The position numbers and the translations under genes are program-made. A stretch of DNA of 64,000 nucleotides, taken from NCBI RefSeq assembly GCF_024436035.1, contig NZ_JANFNG010000003.1:186001-250000 (forward strand), read 5' to 3'. The DNA is from Streptomyces humicola (lineage in GTDB: Bacteria; Actinomycetota; Actinomycetes; Streptomycetales; Streptomycetaceae). Below the pieces are notes generated by a model. The model did no database searches, had not been told where the DNA came from, and worked only from the letters and a program-made list of their open reading frames with translations. Of the stretch, positions 15,460-23,448 are shown one piece after another. How positions within the stretch are numbered: position 1 is the stretch's first letter; every line of letters begins with the position of its first letter.

Positions 15460-18400
15460 GGCCCGTGCCGCCGGCGCCCGAGGCCCTGCTCGCGCAGCTC
15501 ATCGACCGGTTGCGCGCGGCGGGCATGGCTCCGGACGCAGAGGGGCTCTCCGACGCGCTGTGGCTCGCCCAGTGGATGGACGCGGCCGACGAGGACGGAC
15601 GTGATACCGGTACCGGCGGGGAGCGTCGGTTTCCGGCCACGATCGGCGACCGCCGGCAGGGCGGCCGGGAGCAGGAGCAGGACCGGGGGCAGCAGCGCAC
15701 CGGCCGCGACCCGAGCGGCCCTCCCGCCGACGGATCACGCGAGCGGCCGCTGCCCGTGCACGCCGTACGCCCGTCCGACACCCCGGCGTCCGAGGACGGC
15801 ACCCAGATCCGCGTACCCGTCGCCACCGCCTTCCCCGGGCTGCTCCCTCTCGAGCGCGCCCTGCGCCCGCTGCAGCGCTACCGCCCGCGCACGGCCGGGC
15901 CGCGCGGCCCGCTCGACGAGGCCGCCACCGCGGAACGCAGCGCCCGTGCCGGGCACATCCTGCCCGTGTTCGGCGAAGTGCGGCGCAAACAGGCGGCGTT
16001 GCTGCTGGTGATGGACGACTCGCCGTCCATGGTCGTGTGGGACCGGATGCTGGACGAGCTGCGCCTGGTCTGCGAACAGGTCGGCGCCTTCCGCGACGTC
16101 GCCGTGCACTACCTGCGCCCCGGACCCGACGGCGAGGCGGGTGTGGCAGCCGCACCCGGCGGCGAACCGCTCGCGTCCGCGGACCGGCTCCGCGACCCCA
16201 CGGGGCGCACCGTCACCCTGCTGCTCAGCGACTGCTCCGGCGCACTGTGGCGGGGCGGCGCCGCTCAGCGTCTGCTGCACAGGTTCGCCCGCACCGGTCC
16301 GGTCGCCGTCGTGCAGCCGCTGCCGCAGCGCATGTGGCCGCGGACGTTGCTGCCCGCCGAGCCCGGCATGCTGCGTGGCAGGGAAGAGGCGGGCGGGCGC
16401 CTGGAGTTCACCCCGCGCAGGAGACGCGGCACCGTGCGCGAGCCGGGTTCGCTCGCCGTCCCGGTCCTGGCCCCGACCGAGGCGGGCCTGGGCGCCTGGG
16501 CGCGGACGGTGTCGGGCACCGCTCGCTCCTGGGTGGACGCCTGCGCCGCCTGGGTGCACGGCCGGCACCCCGGAGCCGAGCCCCAACCCCGGCAGCGGCG
16601 CTCCGCGGAGGAACTGCTGCGGGAGTTCCAGGCCGTCTCCTCGCCCGCCGCACAGCACTTGGCGGCGTTCCTGTCGGCGGCGCCGCTCACGTACCGGGTG
16701 ATGCAGCTCGTCCAGCGGGCGATGATGCCGCAGACCGGGCCGGTCGAGATGGCCGAGGTGCTGCTGAGCGGGCTGCTCGTACCCGCGGACGAACCGTCGG
16801 ACGAACCGTCGGGCGGGCAGAGCGAGGACCAACGCCGCGACGGCGGGCCGTGGTACGAGTTCGCGCCGGGCGTGCAGGACGGACTGCTGCGCAGGCTCAG
16901 CCTGGGCGAGGCGTCGTTGGTGCTCAAGCACTGCTCGCTCTACATCGAGCGGGTCTTCGGGCGGCGGGCACGCAACTTCCCGGCGATGGCGGTCGGTTAT
17001 CTGTCGGGATCCTCCGCCCGGACGGGCGGAGAGGCGACGCGTACGGCGCAGGTGCCGGTGCCGAGGGCGTTCGCCGAGGTGGCGCGGAAGGTTCTGCTGA
17101 GGTTCCAGCCCGGCGGCGTGGGGCCGGTGGCCGAGGAGTTCGGCTCGGACGGTCGTGGATTCCGGGTGGTCGACGGCACGGGCTCGCCGCCATCCGGCGG
17201 AGTGGTGATCGAACACCCGGGACGGGTCGCCGAGCGGGCGCGTGAACGGCTGGAGCGCTTCCAGCGGCAGGGCACCATCCGTGACCTGTGGGAGGCGATC
17301 AGGCTGCTGCGCTCGGTGCCCGCCGACGAGCGCCGGCCCGAACGGTTCCTGTTGTTGCGGACCCTGCTCGCCGAGTGCCTGCTCAGCCTCTGGAAGGCGC
17401 GGCAGGACGATGACGTGCTGGCGGAGGCCGAGCGGACGGCGCGAGGGGCCGTCGAGCTCGCCGTCCAGGCGCAGGCGGACTCCGATGCGTCGCGGGCGCA
17501 CTTCGTCCTCGGCTGCGTGCTGCAGGCCATGGCCCGGCAGGACCCCGGCCCACGGGCGCTCGACGAGGCCGCGGCTCACCTCGACCGCGCCTTCGCGCTG
17601 CTGCGCGGCGCACCGGGCCCGGGCCCGCTGCTCGATGTGGCTCTGCGCAGCGCCGAGATCGCGGGGGAACGCTACGGGCGCACCCTCGACCGCACGGTGC
17701 TCCAGGAGGCGCAGGCACGCCTGGACACGACGATCGCTTCCTGGCCGTACGCCGACGTCTTTCCTGAGGAGGCCTGGCTGGCGCGCGGCGGGCTGCTGCT
17801 GGCACTGGCGCAGGATGCCCGGACGCGGGAGGCCGCGGACGAGGCGCGCTCGCTTGCGCTGCGGGCCGTCGCGGACTTCGAGACCGTTGCCGGTTCGCCT
17901 CCGGATCAGGCGGCGGGGCTGTGCCGGGTGCTGCTGCAGCTCGCCGAGGCGCGGGAGGCCGCCGCCGGCGACCCCGGTGCGCCGGAGGCCGTCGCGGAGC
18001 TGCGCCGCGCGCTGGAGGCCGCGGCCGGCGTCCCGGAGCGGGAGCTGGAGCTGGACTGCCTGCGCCGCCTCGCGCGGGCCTACGCGGCGCGCTACGCGCA
18101 CACCGGCGACACCGCCGAACTCGCCGAGGCCGACGCCGCGTTGGCCGGGGCCCAGCGTCTGGTGCAGATCGACGACCCGGTGCGTGCCGAGGTGCTCGCC
18201 GAGCGCGGCCGGGTGCTGGTCGAATGGGCGCAGCAGGGCGGCGGCATCGCGGTGGCGACCGACGGCGTACGGGTGTTGCGGGAAGCGCTCGCGCAGACCC
18301 CCGAGAGCGCCCCCCGCCTCGCCGAGCGCAGGCTGCTCTTCGGGCGTGCGCTGCGGCAGCGGCGCGCCTCGGGCGGCGCGCCGACCGATCTGCACGAGGC

Positions 18401-18764
18401 CGAGTGGATACTGGCGCGCGCCGCGCGCGGCGCCGCAGACCCGCGGATATCGGCGCAGGCCTGGCTCGAACTCGGCCAGGTGCTCCGGGAGTTGGCACAG
18501 GATCCGGGCGCGGCGCAAAGACGTGACGATGCCGCAGAGTCGTTCCGTCGCGCCGCGGAGGACGCGGTGCGTGCGGGTGACATGCTGCTCGCCGCCCAGT
18601 CCCACCATCTGCGCGGGGCGGTGCTCGAACTGACGGCGGGCCCGGCGCGGGCGCTGGAGTCCTACCGTGCGGCCTGGGAGTTGTGGCAGCGCTCGGGTGC
18701 GGCGGGCGGTCCGCAGGCCCGCTCGACCCGCGAGCGGATGCTCGCGTTGGAGGCAACGGCGTGA
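15456..18764 (+). CDS. vWA/TPR protein (SAV_2336-like)
   Basis: A 1102-residue protein. Residues 1-45 are the SAV_2336-type N-terminal helix region (APEALLAQLIDRLRAAGM), then a disordered Glu/Arg/Gly-rich linker. The vWA domain (about 168-370) has an intact MIDAS D187-x-S189-x-S191 (MDDSPSM) and a second acidic loop LLSDCSG. The helical second half (about 600-1100) is TPR-like (repeated A-x-x-L-x-x-A spacing). It overlaps moxR and the next gene by 4 nt each (GTGA), showing tight coupling. It is the metal-dependent adaptor of the ternary system; TPRs may recruit targets. Confidence 0.88.
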   Translation: MRPVPPAPEALLAQLIDRLRAAGMAPDAEGLSDALWLAQWMDAADEDGRDTGTGGERRFPATIGDRRQGGREQEQDRGQQRTGRDPSGPPADGSRERPLPVHAVRPSDTPASEDGTQIRVPVATAFPGLLPLERALRPLQRYRPRTAGPRGPLDEAATAERSARAGHILPVFGEVRRKQAALLLVMDDSPSMVVWDRMLDELRLVCEQVGAFRDVAVHYLRPGPDGEAGVAAAPGGEPLASADRLRDPTGRTVTLLLSDCSGALWRGGAAQRLLHRFARTGPVAVVQPLPQRMWPRTLLPAEPGMLRGREEAGGRLEFTPRRRRGTVREPGSLAVPVLAPTEAGLGAWARTVSGTARSWVDACAAWVHGRHPGAEPQPRQRRSAEELLREFQAVSSPAAQHLAAFLSAAPLTYRVMQLVQRAMMPQTGPVEMAEVLLSGLLVPADEPSDEPSGGQSEDQRRDGGPWYEFAPGVQDGLLRRLSLGEASLVLKHCSLYIERVFGRRARNFPAMAVGYLSGSSARTGGEATRTAQVPVPRAFAEVARKVLLRFQPGGVGPVAEEFGSDGRGFRVVDGTGSPPSGGVVIEHPGRVAERARERLERFQRQGTIRDLWEAIRLLRSVPADERRPERFLLLRTLLAECLLSLWKARQDDDVLAEAERTARGAVELAVQAQADSDASRAHFVLGCVLQAMARQDPGPRALDEAAAHLDRAFALLRGAPGPGPLLDVALRSAEIAGERYGRTLDRTVLQEAQARLDTTIASWPYADVFPEEAWLARGGLLLALAQDARTREAADEARSLALRAVADFETVAGSPPDQAAGLCRVLLQLAEAREAAAGDPGAPEAVAELRRALEAAAGVPERELELDCLRRLARAYAARYAHTGDTAELAEADAALAGAQRLVQIDDPVRAEVLAERGRVLVEWAQQGGGIAVATDGVRVLREALAQTPESAPRLAERRLLFGRALRQRRASGGAPTDLHEAEWILARAARGAADPRISAQAWLELGQVLRELAQDPGAAQRRDDAAESFRRAAEDAVRAGDMLLAAQSHHLRGAVLELTAGPARALESYRAAWELWQRSGAAGGPQARSTRERMLALEATA

Positions 18765-18970
18765 CGAGCGTGCAGGACGAATACAAGCGGGAGGCGGCGG
18801 GCGGCAAGCAGCCGCTTCCCGACTACACCGGAGTGGACCTCGACGAGCTCGCGGCCCGAACCACCCGTCCGGTGCTGGGCGCCGTGCTCGCCGGGCTGCG
18901 GCGCCGCGCCGGGCGTGCGGAGCAGGCCGTCGCGTACCACGAGGACTCGCCGGGCATCTCACCCGACTGA
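18761..18970 (+). CDS. FxsA-like RiPP precursor with atypical C-terminus
   Basis: A 69-residue peptide, GTG start overlapping the vWA gene stop. The leader-like body (LPDYTGVDLDELAARTTRP, then VLGAVLAGLRRRAG) matches the FxSxx-COOH precursor family, whose last five residues normally read F-x-S-x-x and whose Phe and Ser are joined by a cyclophane. Here the end is ...AYHEDSPGISPD: Ser is at -3 as expected but the -5 position is Gly. The only aromatic residues nearby are Tyr59 and His60. It lies 120 nt before the radical SAM gene. It may be crosslinked at another aromatic, be an unmodified regulator, or be decaying. Confidence 0.75.
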   Translation: MTSVQDEYKREAAGGKQPLPDYTGVDLDELAARTTRPVLGAVLAGLRRRAGRAEQAVAYHEDSPGISPD

Positions 18971-19090
18971 TCTCGCCGATCCCGCCCGACTGATCGACTC
19001 ATTGGTCGTATCAAGGCGTCAGGCGGTCAAAATCGGTCAGCTGTGGACGTGGAACGTTTGCGGCACGCCCGCAGGGGTCATCCACGCTGA

Positions 19091-20299
19091 GTGGTGACCC
19101 CCGCCCCCTGGCCGATTGCCGCGCTCGACGTACCCGCCCTGCGCGCGGCCGGACGACGTGCCGTCCCGCTGCGTCAGTTCGTCCTGAAGGTGCACAGCCG
19201 CTGCAACCTCGCCTGCTCCTACTGCTACATCTACCAGGGAGCGGACACCAGTTGGCGCCGCCGCCCCGCCCGCGCCGACGCATCCACCATGCGGCAGACC
19301 GCGCTGCGCATCGCCGAACACGTGCGCCGCCACCACCTGCAGGAGATCCGCGTCGACCTGCACGGCGGCGAACCACTGATGGCCGGCCCCGGACCCGTCC
19401 TCGACTACGCGGCTGCCGTCCGCTCCGCACTGCCGGCGACGTGCGCGGTAGCCGTCACCGTGCAGACCAACGGCACCCGGCTCACCGCATCGGTGCTCGC
19501 CGACCTGGCCGACGCCGGGATCCGCATCGGCATCAGTCTCGACGGCGGCACCGCCGCGCTCAACGCCCGCCGCGCCGACCACGCCGGACGCCCCTCCTGG
19601 CCCGCGGTCTCCCGCGCCGCCCGGCTGCTCGCCCGCCACCCCGCCTCGTACGCCGGACTGCTGTGCACCGTCGACATCGCCACGAACCCTGCCGAGGTGT
19701 ACCGTTCGCTCACCGCGCTGCTCCCGCCCCGCCTCGACCTGCTCCTGCCGCACGCCAACTGGACCAACCCGCCGCCCGGCCTGCCCTCCCGCACCGCCCC
19801 GTACGGGCGGTGGCTGGCGACCGCATTCGACCTGTGGTGGGACGACCGCAGCGCCGGCGCACCCCGGATCAGGCTGTTCACCGAGATCATCGCCCTGCTG
19901 CTGGGCATGGAGAGCACCACGGAATCGATCGGGCTCTCCCCGACTGCGGCGCTCGTCGTCGACACCGACGGAGCCATCGAGCAGGTCGACTCGCTCAAGA
20001 CCGCGTACGAACAGGCCCCCGCGACCGGCCTCGACGTCTTCCGCCACACCTTCGACGACGCGCTCGACCATCCCGGTGTCGCCTCCCGCCAGCTGGGCCT
20101 CGACGGGCTCGCCGCCACCTGCCGCGGCTGCCCCGTCGTCCGCGTCTGCGGCGGTGGCAACTACACCCACCGCTACCGGCACGGCAGCGGATTCCGCCAC
20201 CCGTCCGTCTACTGCCACGACCTGGAACACCTGATCAGGCACATCGCCCGCCGTTTGTCCACGGAGCTCGACGCGATCGCCTGGGCGGGTGGCCAGTAG
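19091..20299 (+). CDS. fxsB: FxsB-like radical SAM/SPASM enzyme
   Basis: A 402-residue peptide-modifying radical SAM enzyme. The [4Fe-4S]/SAM motif is CNLACSYC (about residues 37-44), preceded by LRQFVLKVHSR typical of FxsB; then DLHGGEPL (SAM contact) and GISLDG. The SPASM region has CRGCPVVRVCGGG and a late Cys in VYCHDLEHL for auxiliary clusters. Family enzymes install a C-C crosslink (cyclophane) between Phe and Ser of FxS peptides. The enzyme has no fused hydroxylase or other extension. Start GTG at 19091 or 19094 (ambiguous). The only visible candidate substrate is the peptide at 18761, which lacks the Phe. Confidence 0.9.
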   Translation: MVTPAPWPIAALDVPALRAAGRRAVPLRQFVLKVHSRCNLACSYCYIYQGADTSWRRRPARADASTMRQTALRIAEHVRRHHLQEIRVDLHGGEPLMAGPGPVLDYAAAVRSALPATCAVAVTVQTNGTRLTASVLADLADAGIRIGISLDGGTAALNARRADHAGRPSWPAVSRAARLLARHPASYAGLLCTVDIATNPAEVYRSLTALLPPRLDLLLPHANWTNPPPGLPSRTAPYGRWLATAFDLWWDDRSAGAPRIRLFTEIIALLLGMESTTESIGLSPTAALVVDTDGAIEQVDSLKTAYEQAPATGLDVFRHTFDDALDHPGVASRQLGLDGLAATCRGCPVVRVCGGGNYTHRYRHGSGFRHPSVYCHDLEHLIRHIARRLSTELDAIAWAGGQ

Positions 20300-20363
20300 G
20301 CGTCGGCGTACCCGCGACCAACCACCCGCTGGGATATTGTGCCTGATAGGCAGTCAAATCCCA

Positions 20364-20388
20364 GCTCAAGTGAGCCGGCTCAAGTGAG
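20364..20388 (+). repeat. Tandem 14-bp repeat upstream of fxsT
   Basis: GCTCAAGTGAG occurs twice (20364-20374 and 20378-20388) separated by CCG, directly in front of the ribosome site GAGGAG of the gene at 20400. It could be a regulator site or a leader element, or simple slippage. Confidence 0.6.
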
Positions 20389-20399
20389 GAGACGGTCGC

Positions 20400-23387
20400 A
20401 TGGCCGAGAAGCCACGGGCGGGCGGCGGCCCGCGTGAGCCCATCACCATCAGCTACGCGGGGTTCAACCGGCCCTGGGCGGCCTGGATCGCGCACCAGCT
20501 CGAACGGCTGGGACACCGCACCGTGCTCCTGCGCTGGGACCCGCCGATGGAGATCACGCTCGCCGACGCGCTCGGCAGCCTGCTCGACGCTCCCGGCCGC
20601 GTCCTGCTCGTCCTCGACGACTGGTACTTCTCCCTCGGCCCGCGCTCCGACACCGAGTGGACGGAGGCGCTGCGCACCGTCGTCCCGCCGAACATCGACC
20701 GGTTCGCCGCCGTCAGCGTCGCCACCCGCGCGCTGCCGCCCACCGCCGCCCCGCTGGGCCCCGTCGACCTGCGCGACCTCGATGCGCGCGAGGCCCGCCG
20801 CCGCACCCTGCGCCGCCTCGGCCTCGACCCGGCCGCGGCGGAACCCGAAGCCGACCCCTCCGCGCCACGCTTCCCCAACGACCCGCCCGCTGTCTGGAGC
20901 CTGCCGCGCCGCAACGTCCGCTTCACCGGGCGCGACGCCGCCCTCGAAACGCTTCACGAAAACTTCGCAGCCGGCGGCCGGGCGGGCGCCCGCTGTGCGC
21001 TGCGCGGCATCTCCGGCGTCGGCAAGTCCCAGATCGCCGCCGAGTACGCGCACCGCTTCGGCAACGACTACGACATCGTCTGGTGGGTGAGCGCGAGCTT
21101 CCGCGCCACCGCACGCGAGCAGTTCGCCGCCCTCGCCCCCCGCCTCGGCCTGGAGACCGGCCAGGAGCTCGGCGACCGCATCCGCGCCGTCCACGAGGCG
21201 CTGCGCACCGGCACCCCCTACCGTCGCTGGCTGCTGGTCTTCGACAGCGCCGACGACATGGAGCAGGTCGAGGACCTGATCCCGGAGGGCAACGGCCACG
21301 TGCTGATCACCACCCTCAGCCGCGGCTGGGCCGCCACCGGCACCGTCACCGAGCTCGAAGTACGCCCTTTCGAACGCACCGAGTCCATCGCCTACGCCCG
21401 CCGCACCGCCGAACGGCTCACCGTCGAGGAGGCCGACGCGCTCGCCGACGCCGTCGAGGACCTGCCACTGCTGCTCGCCCAGACCTCCGCGTGGCTCGCC
21501 ACCAACACCATGTCCGCCAAGGACTACATCGAGCTGATCCGGCGCGGCAGCCCCAGCCAGATCGCCATCCGCATCTCGTCCGACTACTCGATGGGCTTCC
21601 AGACCAGCTGGTCGATAACGCTCAACACGCTGCAGGAGCGCAGCCCCGAGGCGACCGAACTGCTGGAACTCTTCGGCCTGTTCGCGCCCGACGCCGTCCC
21701 CGTACGGCTCGTCCAGACCGCCCGCCCCTCCGACCTGCCCGACCACCTGGCTGCGCTCGCCGCCGACCCGATCCGCTGGCACACCGCGCTGCGCCGCCTG
21801 TCGGAATCGACGGCAGTGCGCATGGACTATGTCGAGGGCCCGGAGCGCGAGCCGTTCGTCGACACCGTGCAGATGCACCGCCTCTACCACGGCTTCCTGC
21901 TCAGCAACCTCACCGAGGACCGCCGTGAGGAACTCTCCGCCGCCGCCTGCCGGGTGCTCGCCGGAGCCGACCCCCGCACCCCCGGCGACACCCGCGAATG
22001 GTCCCGCTACGCCGACCTGATCCCGCACCTGGAGCCGTCAGGCGCGCTGGAGAGCAGCGACCCCGACGTACGCCAGCTGATCATCAACTGCGTCGAATAC
22101 CTCAAGGTGCGCGGCGAGAACACTTCGGGCCTGCGGCTGTGCGAGCTCACGGTCGCCCGCTGGCGCAACCAGCTCGCCGCCGACGACCCCACCATGCTCG
22201 TCATGCTGCTGATGCACGCCAACATGCTGCGGCGCTGCGGCCGTTACCGCGAGGCCGAAGCCGTCGGCCGCGCCGCCGTCGCCCAGCTCAGCGAGTCCCG
22301 CGAGCCCGACGACCCCGACGTGCTCTGGGCCCGCAACAGCCTCGGCGGCAGCATGCTCGCGCTCGGAGCCTACGAAGAGGCCCGCGAACTGTTCATGGGC
22401 TCCGTGCGCACCTACACGCGGCTGCTCGGCGACGAGGCGCCGCGCACCGTGCAGGACCGCAGCAACCTCGCCGTCGCGCTCGGCCTGCTCGGCCGCTACG
22501 AGGAGGCGCTCGAACTCCATGGCCTCAATCTGCGCGTCCGTGAACGGCTGCTGCGCCCCCGGCACCACCTCACCCTCCACTCCGGCCTGCTCTACGCCTG
22601 GACGCTGCGCCTGCTCGGCCGCTACCCGGAGGCCATGTCCCGCCAGGAGCAGAACGTCCGCGTGCACCGCCAGGTCATGGACCGCTTCAACCCGCAGACC
22701 ATGCGCGCCGAGCACAACCTGGCGCTGTGCATGCGGCGCACCGGCGACCTGCTCGCCGCCGAGGCGCTGATGCGCAGCGTCGTCGAACGCTTCCAGCAGA
22801 CGCAGGGGCCACGTCACCCCGAGACGCTCATGGTGCAGGCCGACTACGCGACCTTCATCCGCGAGCACGGCGATCTGAACCAGGCGCGCGAGCTGGCCGA
22901 GTCCGTCGCCGAGCGCTACCGCGCCCTCGTCGGCCCGGCCCACCCGTACGCCATCGGCACCGCGGGCAACGTCGGGCTGGTGCTGTGGGAGTACGGCGAG
23001 CGGGAGGAAGCGCTGGCCATCGGCGAGCGGGCGAGGGAGGAGATGGCGCGGGCGGTCGGCCCGGCCCACCCGTGGACGCTCGGCTGCGCGCTCAACGCCT
23101 CGGGCGCCCGCAGCTTCGTCGGCGACGACGAGGGCGCCGCCCAGCTCAGCCGCGTCACCCTGGAACAGGCCAAGTCGGTGCTCGGTGACACCCAGCCGCT
23201 CACGCTCTCCTGCAAGGCGGCGCTCGCCGCGGACCTGCGGGCACTGCGCCGCAGCCAGGAGGCGGCCAAGACCGAGCAGGAGGCGCTGGAGCAGCTCGCC
23301 GAGACCCTCGGCCCGCAGCACCCGCACACCATGTCGGTCCGCAGGCGCGAGCGCCCCTACTGGGACTTCGAGCCGCAGCCCGCCTGA
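20400..23387 (+). CDS. fxsT: TIR-like/NB-ARC/TPR protein of the FxS system
   Basis: A 995-residue STAND-type protein. Residues 14-130 are a TIR-like fold (ITISYAGFNRPWAAWIAHQL...VLLVLDDWYFS...EWTEAL; a Glu near 89 could be the NADase-type acid, not certain). The NB-ARC ATPase follows, with P-loop GISGVGKS (203-210), Walker B WLLVFDSADD and LPLLLAQTSAWL. The C-terminal half (about 520-990) is a tetratricopeptide array of about 42-residue units (RYREAEAVGRAAVAQL; HPxT motifs), the peptide- or target-sensing part. Such proteins are immune-like sensors; the FxS product may be its trigger or brake. Convergent with the oxoglutarate dehydrogenase gene. Confidence 0.9.
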   Translation: MAEKPRAGGGPREPITISYAGFNRPWAAWIAHQLERLGHRTVLLRWDPPMEITLADALGSLLDAPGRVLLVLDDWYFSLGPRSDTEWTEALRTVVPPNIDRFAAVSVATRALPPTAAPLGPVDLRDLDAREARRRTLRRLGLDPAAAEPEADPSAPRFPNDPPAVWSLPRRNVRFTGRDAALETLHENFAAGGRAGARCALRGISGVGKSQIAAEYAHRFGNDYDIVWWVSASFRATAREQFAALAPRLGLETGQELGDRIRAVHEALRTGTPYRRWLLVFDSADDMEQVEDLIPEGNGHVLITTLSRGWAATGTVTELEVRPFERTESIAYARRTAERLTVEEADALADAVEDLPLLLAQTSAWLATNTMSAKDYIELIRRGSPSQIAIRISSDYSMGFQTSWSITLNTLQERSPEATELLELFGLFAPDAVPVRLVQTARPSDLPDHLAALAADPIRWHTALRRLSESTAVRMDYVEGPEREPFVDTVQMHRLYHGFLLSNLTEDRREELSAAACRVLAGADPRTPGDTREWSRYADLIPHLEPSGALESSDPDVRQLIINCVEYLKVRGENTSGLRLCELTVARWRNQLAADDPTMLVMLLMHANMLRRCGRYREAEAVGRAAVAQLSESREPDDPDVLWARNSLGGSMLALGAYEEARELFMGSVRTYTRLLGDEAPRTVQDRSNLAVALGLLGRYEEALELHGLNLRVRERLLRPRHHLTLHSGLLYAWTLRLLGRYPEAMSRQEQNVRVHRQVMDRFNPQTMRAEHNLALCMRRTGDLLAAEALMRSVVERFQQTQGPRHPETLMVQADYATFIREHGDLNQARELAESVAERYRALVGPAHPYAIGTAGNVGLVLWEYGEREEALAIGERAREEMARAVGPAHPWTLGCALNASGARSFVGDDEGAAQLSRVTLEQAKSVLGDTQPLTLSCKAALAADLRALRRSQEAAKTEQEALEQLAETLGPQHPHTMSVRRRERPYWDFEPQPA

Positions 23388-23448
23388 GCACCGCCTTCCG
23401 GCGGGCTCGGACGGGCTGCGGCTCGGTTGTGCCGATCGGACCGGCGGC

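Noticed and set aside
15735..18962. A 1075-codon minus-strand open frame across the vWA/TPR gene
   Set aside because: No motif, Arg/Pro/Ala-rich translation; the plus strand carries the MIDAS motif and overlaps neighbours correctly.
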